A DNA stretch of 64,000 bases from Thioploca sp. GTDB lineage: Bacteria > Pseudomonadota > Gammaproteobacteria > Beggiatoales > Beggiatoaceae. Positions 28,803-37,777 of the stretch are shown here, piece by piece; the stretch's first letter is position 1; each line of letters begins with the position of its first letter. The notes beneath the pieces are model-generated. The model made no database searches. It saw only the letters and a program-made list of their open reading frames with translations, and was not told the origin of the DNA. The stretch is from contig JAAUSR010000013.1 in NCBI GenBank assembly GCA_012032555.1, positions 1 through 64,000 of the forward strand. Reading direction: 5' to 3'. A program made the position numbers and the translations under genes.

Positions 28803-29400
28803 GGCATTAAAATTAACTTAACTCAGCTGAAAGTAGCCTTGTGCTAGGTTGTGGTTGAATTGTTCATCCCTTATTAGCACTATTTATGCAAATTTCCTCT
28901 CTGAGTACAAGATGAGGCGGGGGTGATTTATTGCCATTGTTAAAATAGTTAAATATCCCTTGTCTAAATAAAACGACTAGTCTAGTTTAAGACTAAATAA
29001 CATTCAAATAGATTGTGTTTTGTTTAGTTGTTATACTCAGCAGTTGCTTTCAAGAAAACTGGCCAAGATAGCTCTTTTTTGTTTGGTGTCGGCAACCGGG
29101 TTGTCGATAGCATTTATTTTGGAACGCGAGTGAGTATATTAACCCAATACCAATTAGTATCCTATTTAAAATAAATAGAGTTTAGTGAGCGTGATTTTAA
29201 AAAGAAATTAACGCCGTGACTAGTACATTTAAAAATTTTTTAGCCGAATTAACTCAATTCGTCATAGTTATTATGTGAATATGAGTAGGTAAATCAATAG
29301 AATAGATGATAAATTACCAACTAAACAAACTGTGCGGTTGGATTAAAGATCCGTCAGACAAGAGATAGCTCACTTCGGCAAGATTCGCTCTATCGTTAGC
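28803..29400 (-). other. 598 bp without a recognisable gene
   Basis: This AT-rich gap separates the end of the hybrid-kinase gene from the J-domain gene start. I see no long frame, RNA gene or strong hairpin on either strand. It presumably holds the promoter of the J-domain operon. Confidence 0.45.
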
Positions 29401-32400
29401 CTATAAAGTTGACTTTAGTTTTTCCTGTTGTAAAGCTTCAGTTAGATGCTGTGCTACTTGGGGAACTTGGTGTATGACTATTTGTGCCGCTTGTTCTAGA
29501 TCACCGGCGCGTCCAAGTGTTTCTAATTGCTTACAAAGATTAACCATGCTCATTGCGCCTAAATTTGAACAACTCCCCTTAAATTTGTGTGCCGCTAAAT
29601 ATAAGGTTTCCCCTTCATTAGTTTGAATAGCTTTATTTAATTCATTGATATAATTAGGTAATTCTCTTAAAAATAAATCAATTAACCAGTTAATACTACG
29701 ACCTTTCATGTCTTTGCGCATTTGTTCTAGTTTAGTCATAGAAAGTACTTCGTGGGTTTCTGGCATAGCGGTTAACTCCGGCGTATCAGGTGATTTTAAA
29801 TTACTTTCAGTAGATTGACTGGGATATGGTCCGCCAAAATAGCGACCTAACATTTTTTGTAAATTTTCTGATTTGACTGGTTTACTTAAATAATCATCCA
29901 TGCCCATAGCGATACACCGTTCCCGATCACCTTGCAATGCGTTGGCGGTTAAAGCAATAATCGGCAGGTGTGAATTACCAGTCTGCCAGAGTTCTTGTTG
30001 GCGAATCCGAATACTGGTTTCAAACCCATCTAAATTAGGCATATGACAATCCATAAAGATTAAATCATAACATTGTTGTGAGAGCGCTTGTAAAACTTGT
30101 TGCCCATCTTCCACCACGGTGACTTGACATCCTAAATTATGTAACATAACTTTGATAACCTCTTGATTAACTTTATTATCTTCCGCAAGGAGTATCTGTT
30201 TATTATTGAAATGAGTTGGAGTTGAAGAAGAGGATAGTGGTGGTAAAGTTACTGAATCAACTTTATCTTCACCCAAAATATAAAGTAAACATTTTAAGAA
30301 ATTAGAGGGTAACAACGGTTTATTCAAGATATATTTAATGGATTCTCGTTCTTGCTCTGCTATTTTATCCACAACGGTGAATAATACTAAGGGTAAATAG
30401 GCATACTGTAGATCGAACTGAATGGCCCGCATAAAATTCAAGCCATCTAATTGTGGAAAGTCATGTTCAATAATAACGATATCATATGTCCTATTCGCTT
30501 GCTGTAATAGTTGCAAGCCTTCGGTGGTAGTTGTAACAATATAAGCCTGTATTTCCCATTTCTGAGCGAGTGCCGTAAAAAGAATATGGTAGGCAGGATG
30601 ACTGATCACCAAGAGTAACTTTAGACCGCGCAATTTATGGACTGGTTCTACCAATGTAGTAATTGGAGTGGTTGATTTAGTGAAGGGTAAATTAAACCAA
30701 AAAGAACTCCCTTGACCCACTTGACTACTTAAGCCAATTTCCCCACCCATGATTTGTACCAAGCGACGTGAAATCGCTAAACCCAACCCGGTTCCACCAT
30801 AGCGACGGGTAGTTGAACTATCTGCTTGTAAAAACGGTTTAAATAAACGAGTCCCTTCGGCTTTACTCACCCCGATTCCAGTATCTGTTACTTCAAAATG
30901 TAAATTAAAATATTGATTTAATTCTTCAACCAGGGACACATGCAGTATAATCTCGCCTCGTTCGGTGAATTTAACCGCATTGCCGAGTAAATTATTGAGG
31001 ACTTGTCGTAACCGACTGGGATCACCGATTAATTTTACCGGTGGAAATGACGCTATTTGATAAATGAGTTCTAAACCTTTACGTTGAGTAGAGACCGTAA
31101 AGAGATTGATCACTTCTTCTAACAAAGCGGATAAGTCAAACTCAATTTGTTCCAAATTCAATTTATTGGCTTCAATCTTAGAAAAATCAAGAATATCATT
31201 AATTAAGGTCAGCAAAGCTTCACCAGAACTGCGTATCATTTCGACATAATGCTGTTGTTTAGCATCTAAAGGTGTTTGTTGTAGTAATTCGGTAGTCCCA
31301 ATAACACCGCTCATAGGGGTGCGGATTTCGTGACTCATCGTCGCCAAAAATTCACTTTTAGCTTGACTAGCCGATTCAGCGGCTTCTTTAGCTTGGCGCA
31401 AATCCGTTTCATAACGTTTCCGAATTGAAATATCACGAATAAAACTAAATAAAAATAGCGGCTGATTGATATCGTCTTCAAACTGAAAAGCCGTACTGGA
31501 GATTTCAACCTCGATTTGAGTTCCATATTTATGCCATAATTGAGTCTCAAGCCGATGGCTACCCGGTTTTATTAAATTTTGGATAGCTGCAGTCACTTCT
31601 GCTGGACTAAACTGCGCTCCAATCTGAGCGACTGGCATTCCGACTAATTCTTTTCGACTGTAACCGAGCATCTTACAAAAAGCTAGATTGACATCTTGAC
31701 AAATCCCCTCACTATTAAATAAACAAAATCCATCTATTGAGTTGGCTAATATCAAGTCATTGCGCAACATCTGTCGACGTAGATCTTGCTGGATTTGATA
31801 ATATTTAGTGATATCGACAGCGAGAATTAAAGCACCGATTAATTGATGAACATTTTCTCTTAATGGCGAGAAGGTGGTTTCAAAACAACGAGGAGAGTCA
31901 CTAAACTGCACGATTTGATTCAATCGTTCTTGACCGGCTAAGGCGGCTTGGACCGCACTGAGAAATTCAGGAAAGGCTTGATAAGTAGTAAAAATATTTT
32001 TGCCCACTAATTCATCTGGTCGCAAATCCAGTGTATTTAACCCCGTACCTCGGGAAAAAGTGAAAATCCCCTCGCAATTGATTACCCATAAAACCACCGG
32101 TAAATTATTGATAATCGTTTGTAATTGGGCTTCACTTTGGCGAAAAGCTCGTTCGAGCTGCCGCTGTTGTTTTTCGGTGCGTGCCGCCCAATGGGATAAT
32201 AGTAGCCCGGATGAGAAAAAAATAATGAAGATAACGATAGATTGATTCCAGAGCGCCCACTGATATTTTAGTAATAAGGATTTTTGTTGTAATCCCATAA
32301 CTTCCCAATGAGTATAATTGATAGGTAATCGATATAAAATCCGTTGCTGATCTTCAGGGTTGAGTTGATTATAGTTCTTGAGTGGTCGACCTTGGGCAGT

Positions 32401-33090
32401 TAACTCAATGCGATCTAACTCAGTTTGGCTCAGTAAAAGAATATCTTGTTGGTAAACTTGACCCGCTTGGAGAATAACCGTAATCATATCAGAAGGTAAG
32501 CCCAGTAAAAAAATACCACTAGTTCGATAACTTGAAGCAGATTGGGTTTTATTAGATGGCGAAGAGTTACCCCAAGGGATAATTAAATGAAAGTGTTGTT
32601 CGGAAAAATAACCAAGAACTTTGAAAGTTTGCTCCGGTTGAGTGGCAAAATCTTGTAATTGCATTTGGGTATAATTATCAATCTGTAACATACCTTGCCA
32701 AAATAGCGGGATGCCAGCTTGATTAGCAATAACGTAATCAAAATAGTTAGGGAAATAAGTAGAAACGCGTTGGCTAAATAGTTGGCGTAATTTTTCAGAA
32801 GTCGGTGATTGTGCTAAATCTTGGAGTAATTGCTCCTCTTGTTGAACTAATAGGGTAATTAATTGGCGATTTTTATTAATAAGATCAACAATTTGATTTG
32901 AAACAGCGTTAACTGAATTGGTAGCAATAGTTATTTGATACTGCTTAAAATCTTCTAAGCGTGCCTGTGTAATCCAAATCAATAAAACACCTAAACTCAC
33001 GGATGAAAATAAAAAAATAGCATAACTTTTGGAAAAAAAATTTTTCAGCATCATATTATAAAGATAGTATTTTAATAACCTATGTGTCAT
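29401..33090 (-). CDS. Hybrid sensor histidine kinase (PAS-HisKA-HATPase-REC-REC-Hpt)
   Basis: This 1,229-residue phosphorelay protein has an N-terminal membrane helix (AIFLFSSVSLGVLLIWI), a periplasmic sensor region to about residue 280, a second helix (IVIFIIFFSSGLLLSHW), and two PAS domains (about 320-560). The phospho-acceptor His is in FLATMSHEIRTPMSG near 583, with the ATP-binding G boxes in EVTDTGIGVSKAEG and RYGGTGLGLAISRRL. Two receiver domains follow: the first (about 830-945) is divergent, the second (about 968-1090) has Asp in DLIFMDCHMPNLDG near 1013. A C-terminal Hpt has its His in AAHKFKGSCSNLG near 1167. The architecture is BarA/ArcB-like. The signal and the final output regulator are not in the window. 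Confidence 0.93.
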   Translation of the reverse strand: MTHRLLKYYLYNMMLKNFFSKSYAIFLFSSVSLGVLLIWITQARLEDFKQYQITIATNSVNAVSNQIVDLINKNRQLITLLVQQEEQLLQDLAQSPTSEKLRQLFSQRVSTYFPNYFDYVIANQAGIPLFWQGMLQIDNYTQMQLQDFATQPEQTFKVLGYFSEQHFHLIIPWGNSSPSNKTQSASSYRTSGIFLLGLPSDMITVILQAGQVYQQDILLLSQTELDRIELTAQGRPLKNYNQLNPEDQQRILYRLPINYTHWEVMGLQQKSLLLKYQWALWNQSIVIFIIFFSSGLLLSHWAARTEKQQRQLERAFRQSEAQLQTIINNLPVVLWVINCEGIFTFSRGTGLNTLDLRPDELVGKNIFTTYQAFPEFLSAVQAALAGQERLNQIVQFSDSPRCFETTFSPLRENVHQLIGALILAVDITKYYQIQQDLRRQMLRNDLILANSIDGFCLFNSEGICQDVNLAFCKMLGYSRKELVGMPVAQIGAQFSPAEVTAAIQNLIKPGSHRLETQLWHKYGTQIEVEISSTAFQFEDDINQPLFLFSFIRDISIRKRYETDLRQAKEAAESASQAKSEFLATMSHEIRTPMSGVIGTTELLQQTPLDAKQQHYVEMIRSSGEALLTLINDILDFSKIEANKLNLEQIEFDLSALLEEVINLFTVSTQRKGLELIYQIASFPPVKLIGDPSRLRQVLNNLLGNAVKFTERGEIILHVSLVEELNQYFNLHFEVTDTGIGVSKAEGTRLFKPFLQADSSTTRRYGGTGLGLAISRRLVQIMGGEIGLSSQVGQGSSFWFNLPFTKSTTPITTLVEPVHKLRGLKLLLVISHPAYHILFTALAQKWEIQAYIVTTTTEGLQLLQQANRTYDIVIIEHDFPQLDGLNFMRAIQFDLQYAYLPLVLFTVVDKIAEQERESIKYILNKPLLPSNFLKCLLYILGEDKVDSVTLPPLSSSSTPTHFNNKQILLAEDNKVNQEVIKVMLHNLGCQVTVVEDGQQVLQALSQQCYDLIFMDCHMPNLDGFETSIRIRQQELWQTGNSHLPIIALTANALQGDRERCIAMGMDDYLSKPVKSENLQKMLGRYFGGPYPSQSTESNLKSPDTPELTAMPETHEVLSMTKLEQMRKDMKGRSINWLIDLFLRELPNYINELNKAIQTNEGETLYLAAHKFKGSCSNLGAMSMVNLCKQLETLGRAGDLEQAAQIVIHQVPQVAQHLTEALQQEKLKSTL

Positions 33091-33364
33091 CCGTTGAGCG
33101 CTTTAATTTGTCAAAGCTAGCTGGGAATAATCAATATTAATATTGATTATTAATTAAAAATTTAGAATTTGATTGTTACCATGCACATTTTAGGTTAAAT
33201 ATTTGACATAACAATGACCAAATGGATGGGTAAGGGAGCCAGTATTCGGAACAATTGTTAGTGATGCTGTAGAAAATGGATCACTTTTTTACATCACTGG
33301 GTTATTTCAAGTAATTTTGTTAAAGAACAAAAATACTACAGTTAGCAAGTTTACTGGAATGGAT

Positions 33365-34308
33365 TTATTTTTCAATAGGAGCAACCTGGATGACCGTAAA
33401 GGAAAGTGGTTCGCGTCCGGGAATTATCTTCATTTGTACTTCATAAGAAGTGACGCTACCATCAAAAATATTGGGTACATCAACTGCAGGCAGATATAAA
33501 CTGCCTTCAGTCAAAGAAAAGAAACCATGTACGAGTTGAGAATTAACTGGATTCGATGGTGAAGTGCACTGAGTCGTATCGATTCCACAAAAGTTGGGTT
33601 ATGTCGGCATTGAGCAATGGTTTCTTGAATAACTTGATTCAGATTAGGATCCACTTGAATACCACAAGAATTCGGATTTTTCTGACATTGTGCAATCCCT
33701 TCTTGCGTTGAACCATCGGTGTTATTATTCACAGTGATCCCACAACTGGTTGGATTAGTCAGACATTGAGTAATGCCATCTTGTTTGGACTCTATCTGAC
33801 AGGATTGTGGATCTTGACGACATTGTTCTATACCCGCTTGAGTAGAACCATCATCATTACCAACTATTTCACAACTGGTTGGATCAGCTTGGCATTTAGC
33901 GATACCTTGTTCAATCCCGGTTTGAATAAATTCATCTTTATCTGGATTAAGTTCAATATCACAAGTCGAGGGATCTTGACGACATTGCTCTATCCCGTCT
34001 TCAGTAGAGCCATCTGTGTTAGGACCGACTTTGATGCCACAAGAGGCTGGGAATTGTTTACATTGGTCTTTAATTTGTTGTTCCAAGTCGGGATTAGTGT
34101 CGTCCGAACTGAGGCTAATACCACACGCACGAGGCGTTTTACTACATAAATTCATGCCGTCTTTAAGACCGTCGTAGTATTCTTGAGAATGGTTAGTATC
34201 AGATGTCGTGGTGGAAGCTTGGGTAGTTTCTTCGCTGAAAACGGGAAAGTTAATAGTCCATAAAATAGTCACATAAAAGATTAAAACAATCGCATTTTTC
34301 ATAATCAA
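33365..34308 (-). CDS. Exported protein with Cys-x6-Cys repeats (apparent frameshift)
   Basis: A signal peptide (IVLIFYVTILWTINFPVFS) is followed by about eight repeats built on Cys-x6-Cys-[GDEQ]-Ile, for example CSKTPRACGI, CKQFPASCGI, CRQDPSTCDI and CQKNPNSCGI, most preceded by DGSTQxGIxQ. As given, the frame loses the pattern after CRHNPTF at 33591 and stops at 33511. Adding one base to the A4 run at 33588-33591 turns this into CRHNPTFCGI and extends the protein to a stop at 33365, with a well-formed tail (SLYLPAVDVPNIFDGSVTS). The paired cysteines probably form disulfides in the periplasm or outside. There is no heme motif (CxxCH). The family is not known to me. It lies 36 bp after cheB on the same strand. 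Confidence 0.72.
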
Positions 34309-34344
34309 TGACTCACTGAAAATGGAGTTTAGGATAGAATAGGG

Positions 34345-35463
34345 TTATATTTTGGTCTCGTTAGATAAATTTTGGGTATGATTACTACATAAAGAGATTA
34401 GCTTGTCAGGAATTCTATTCAAGGGTAACACATAATCTATCCCACCTTGCTTAATGGCTTCACAGGGCATACCCCAAACAACGCTCGTCTGCTCGTCTTG
34501 TGCCACTGTCACCGCACCAGTATCGTGCATTTCCTTAATTCCACGCGCGCCATCGTCACCCATTCCGGTTAGAATTACACCAATCGAATTCGTACCTACA
34601 TTTTGGGCGATGGAGCGAAATAACACATCTACTGAAGGACGATGACGATTTACCGGATTACCTTGATGCAACCGAGTAATATAGCGTGAACCATCTCGTT
34701 CCACTAATAAATGATAACCACCAGGCGCAATATAAACATGACCAGGCAAGATAACTTTATTATCTTCTGCTTCTAATACAGTCATCGTAGAGAGTTGATT
34801 CATTCTTATTGCAAAAGAAGAACTAAAAGTGGCCGGAATATGTTGGCTAATCACAATACCAGGTGTATTGGCAGGCAAATGTGTCAACAATACCTTAATG
34901 GCTTCTGTACCGCCGGTAGAAGCGCCAATAGCAATAATTTTCTCAGTTGTTTTAAAATGACGCAATGGGGAGGGATTATGAGTTAAAATAACATCCGCTG
35001 AATATTTAGGAACAATTTTGAGAATCTTATTAGAGAGGACATTAAGCGGACGTACTTTTGCCCGAGCCGCAACTCGAATTTTACTAATAATTTCTTCAGA
35101 ATAAGATTCAAACGATTGGGCGATATCAATTTGCGGTTTAGAAATAAAATCAACTGCACCATATTCTAAAGCTTGAAGGGTAATATCAGCACCTCTTTGA
35201 GTGAGAGCGGATATCATTATCACCGGAGTTGGTCGTAAGCGCATTAAATTACTTAAAAAAGCTAATCCATCCATGCGAGGCATTTCTACATCTAATGTTA
35301 ACACATCGGGATTAAGACGTTTGATCTTTTCACGCGCAATATAGGGATCTGCAGCAGCGCCGACTACTTCAATATCAGATGCTGAATTTAATATCTTAGT
35401 CAACATTTGCCGAATTAAGGCAGAATCATCAATAATAAGTACTTTAATCTTAGACACGCCCAT
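34345..35463 (-). CDS. cheB: Chemotaxis protein-glutamate methylesterase/deamidase
   Basis: CheB removes methyl groups from chemoreceptors to reset adaptation. The 372-residue protein has the receiver domain ([15 protein letters not shown], phospho-acceptor Asp in [13 protein letters not shown] near residue 57, Lys in DFISKP) and the CheB esterase domain with the catalytic Ser in [13 protein letters not shown], His in [10 protein letters not shown], and Asp in [12 protein letters not shown]. It starts at an ATG. It is transcribed after cheD with a repeat-filled 79 bp gap between them. Confidence 0.95.
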   Translation of the reverse strand: MGVSKIKVLIIDDSALIRQMLTKILNSASDIEVVGAAADPYIAREKIKRLNPDVLTLDVEMPRMDGLAFLSNLMRLRPTPVIMISALTQRGADITLQALEYGAVDFISKPQIDIAQSFESYSEEIISKIRVAARAKVRPLNVLSNKILKIVPKYSADVILTHNPSPLRHFKTTEKIIAIGASTGGTEAIKVLLTHLPANTPGIVISQHIPATFSSSFAIRMNQLSTMTVLEAEDNKVILPGHVYIAPGGYHLLVERDGSRYITRLHQGNPVNRHRPSVDVLFRSIAQNVGTNSIGVILTGMGDDGARGIKEMHDTGAVTVAQDEQTSVVWGMPCEAIKQGGIDYVLPLNRIPDKLISLCSNHTQNLSNETKI

Positions 35464-35469
35464 TTTCCT

Positions 35470-35542
35470 ATCAGTTATCAGTTATTAGTTATCATTGTTA
35501 ATTTCTCACTGATAACGGTTTACTGATAACTGACAACTGACA
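35470..35542. repeat. TGATAACTGATAACTGA-type palindromic repeat, copy 1
   Basis: The gap between cheD and cheB holds TCAGTTATCAGTTATTAGT (35471 onwards) facing TGATAACGG and ACTGATAACTGACAACTG (to 35540). The two sides are inverted copies of the same unit and can fold back. The same units occur at 59061-59211. Confidence 0.65.
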
Positions 35543-36172
35543 TTAGAATAGATCGACATCACCAGCAAGCGGTTGTTTTTCCAAATTACGTTGATAAGCA
35601 TTTTCACGTACCAATACAGTTTGTTCCATTGAACGTAACTTTTTAACACGAACCCGTCCATTTACCGGATAGTAAAGTATTTTGCGTGGGTAAATATCAC
35701 CTAAGTCTTCTGCTAATAAAGTTAATCCTTCAGTTTGAATATAATTTTTCACAAATTCTATATTTTTTTGTCCAATATTAGCCATATTTTGCATAATACG
35801 TCCACCACCAAATAATTTTACCTCCAAATTGCGACGATTACCGCCATATTTTAAAATTTCATTAATCATATGTTCCATCGCAAAACTACCGTAGCGGCTG
35901 GCAACACTCACATTGGTATATTCCCATTTATTTTTGCAAGCAACATGGGTTGGTAACATAAAATGGTTCATGCCACCAATTCCATTAACACTGTCACGAA
36001 TACAAGCCGATATACAAGACCCAACCACCGTCGTTAAAATTTCATCATGGCGAGTCACATAGTATTCGCCAGGTAAGATTTTAGCGATATAGCCGGCATG
36101 GTGATGGTCCCAATAACGTTTTATCTGTTCATAACCAGGCAAAGCACGTGGTAGTGCAAGTGGTTGTATCAT
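35543..36172 (-). CDS. cheD: Chemoreceptor glutamine deamidase
   Basis: CheD deamidates glutamines on chemoreceptors and can interact with CheC-type phosphatases. The 209-residue protein shows the catalytic Cys in TTVVGSCISACIRD, His in GGMNHFMLP, and Thr/Ser context typical of the family, plus KLFGGGRIM and the NIGQKNIEFVKNYI segment. The N-terminal extension of about 40 residues before the core (YVTRHDEIL) is common in proteobacterial CheD. It lies between cheR and cheB. Confidence 0.93.
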   Translation of the reverse strand: MIQPLALPRALPGYEQIKRYWDHHHAGYIAKILPGEYYVTRHDEILTTVVGSCISACIRDSVNGIGGMNHFMLPTHVACKNKWEYTNVSVASRYGSFAMEHMINEILKYGGNRRNLEVKLFGGGRIMQNMANIGQKNIEFVKNYIQTEGLTLLAEDLGDIYPRKILYYPVNGRVRVKKLRSMEQTVLVRENAYQRNLEKQPLAGDVDLF

Positions 36173-36243
36173 AAAAATTTTTGCTTATGGTAAGGATAAC
36201 TGATAAGAATTGATTTATCAATTAATGAGCGAGCGAGACCATG

Positions 36244-37074
36244 CTAACCACATTTTATATAGACCGTTTGACGTAGTAATTGAAAACGGGTACTCAGTTG
36301 AAATAAATTTTCTGAATGTCCTATCAGCAAATAACCTTTATCATCAAGGATATTAGCAAAGCGTTCGAATAAAACTTTTTGAGTCGCCTTATCAAAATAA
36401 ATCACTACATTACGACAAAAAATAATATCAAATAGACCGCGCATCGGCCATCCATGCATTAAATTCAGCTGCTTAAACGTAATTAACGCTTGTAATTCTG
36501 GTACGACTTGGACTCGCCCAATTTGATTTCCAGTCCCTTTTTTGAACCAGCGACGTAACCGCAGCGGCGAAATCCCACTTACTCTTTCTTCTTCATAAAC
36601 ACCTTGTATTCCTCTGGCTAATACTGATGAGTCTAAATCTGTCGCTAAAATTTTAACATCCCAATGACTCGGTACCACTTCTCTAACCACCATCGCTATA
36701 GAATAAGGTTCTTCACCACTAGCGCAACCCGCAGACCAAATTCGCAATCGCTGAGTAGCTATTTGTTTTTCCATTAATTTCGGTAAGATGATTTGTTCTA
36801 ACAGCTCAAAGTGATGGGGTTCACGAAAGAAAGCTGTTAGGTTAGTTGTCACCGCATTCACAAAGTGAATTAACTCTTCACCCCCATCATTTTGCAATAA
36901 TTTATAATAATTAGAAAAACTTTTTAAATTTAAAGCCCTTAAGCGACGTGATAATCGGCTATAAAGCATTTCTTGCTTATGATCAGACAAGTTAATGCCC
37001 GTATGTTCACTAACAAGCTTGCGTAATAAATCAAAATCTTGTTTGGTGAAATCAAATTCTCGCTCGCTTATAAT
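36244..37074 (-). CDS. cheR: Chemotaxis protein methyltransferase, probable ATT start
   Basis: CheR methylates receptor glutamates with S-adenosylmethionine. The SAM-binding domain has RIWSAGCASGEEPYSIAM, VKILATDLDSSVLARG and IIFCRNVVIYFD. An open frame starting at TTG 36990 would lack most of the N-terminal domain. Reading further upstream in the same frame gives REFDFTKQDFDLLRKLVSEH, which is the expected CheR N-terminus, back to an in-frame TAG. No ATG, GTG or TTG lies there. The best candidate is ATT at 37074-37072, four bases after a GAGGAG ribosome-binding site, giving 276 residues, the usual CheR length. A substitution or sequence error that removed an ATG is the alternative. Confidence 0.88.
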   Translation of the reverse strand: MISEREFDFTKQDFDLLRKLVSEHTGINLSDHKQEMLYSRLSRRLRALNLKSFSNYYKLLQNDGGEELIHFVNAVTTNLTAFFREPHHFELLEQIILPKLMEKQIATQRLRIWSAGCASGEEPYSIAMVVREVVPSHWDVKILATDLDSSVLARGIQGVYEEERVSGISPLRLRRWFKKGTGNQIGRVQVVPELQALITFKQLNLMHGWPMRGLFDIIFCRNVVIYFDKATQKVLFERFANILDDKGYLLIGHSENLFQLSTRFQLLRQTVYIKCG

Positions 37075-37249
37075 CGTTCTCCTCTATATAAAAAAATCTT
37101 TTGGAGGGGACTTAACTGCAAACGATTGAATAAACAAAAGAAAATATTATAGATACTAGCTACTCACTTTAATTTAATTACATTATTAATTTTATACCAA
37201 ATGATTAAAAATGTTAAAATTTTTCTTATGATTGGCATCAAATAAGAAT

Positions 37250-37711
37250 TCAATGGTCTGGTTGCTTTCGGGTTACTTCTGGTGAGTATTCATAACGAGG
37301 TAGGCGCAGATGAGATGATAGACCTAGCAACTGAGCCGCTATACATAATTGTGGGGAAGGGTCAATCCAACCAACCGTTATTTGTGGATGATTGATAAAA
37401 GTGACCAATAATTGTAAAGCGGCTGTATCAATTCGTTCCACTTCTTTGCCAATTAATTGCACTCTTGAACCACAGTATTGTTGTAATTGTTGATGTAGCT
37501 CACTTAACTGTTCTAAAGTGACTATTGGCGGCAAATAGATTGTTTTCCACTTTACTTTTAAAAGCTGGGCTGATTCCAACGGCTGTGAGGAGCCATCTGT
37601 TGCAAAGTCATGCGTTTCCGAATGAGATTGCTGAAAATAAGATTCATTAAAATCATTTACTTGAACAGTATCCACCAAAGAAAGCGAAGTGTTGTCGTCA
37701 TCGGCATTCAT
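37250..37711 (-). CDS. STAS-domain protein of the chemotaxis cluster
   Basis: The 153-residue protein has an acidic, low-complexity N-terminal 45 residues and a C-terminal STAS domain (TIYLPPIVTLEQLSELHQQL, VERIDTAALQLLVTFI, QLLGLSSHLRLP). STAS proteins work in partner-switching or as scaffolds; the usual phospho-acceptor Ser is replaced in VERIDTAALQL, where Asp-Thr takes its place. STAS genes in chemotaxis operons are common in Thiotrichales and related bacteria, but the role is not established. It lies between a chemoreceptor gene (67 bp upstream) and cheR. Confidence 0.8.
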   Translation of the reverse strand: MNADDDNTSLSLVDTVQVNDFNESYFQQSHSETHDFATDGSSQPLESAQLLKVKWKTIYLPPIVTLEQLSELHQQLQQYCGSRVQLIGKEVERIDTAALQLLVTFINHPQITVGWIDPSPQLCIAAQLLGLSSHLRLPRYEYSPEVTRKQPDH

Positions 37712-37777
37712 TTTAACTAATCTCCTAAATTGTTAATTTAGTCATGCTAACTGGATTTAAGTTAAGTTATTTTGGCG

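Noticed and set aside
33766-34149. Plus-strand frame opposite the Cys-repeat protein
   Set aside because: It is an antisense shadow of the regular repeats.
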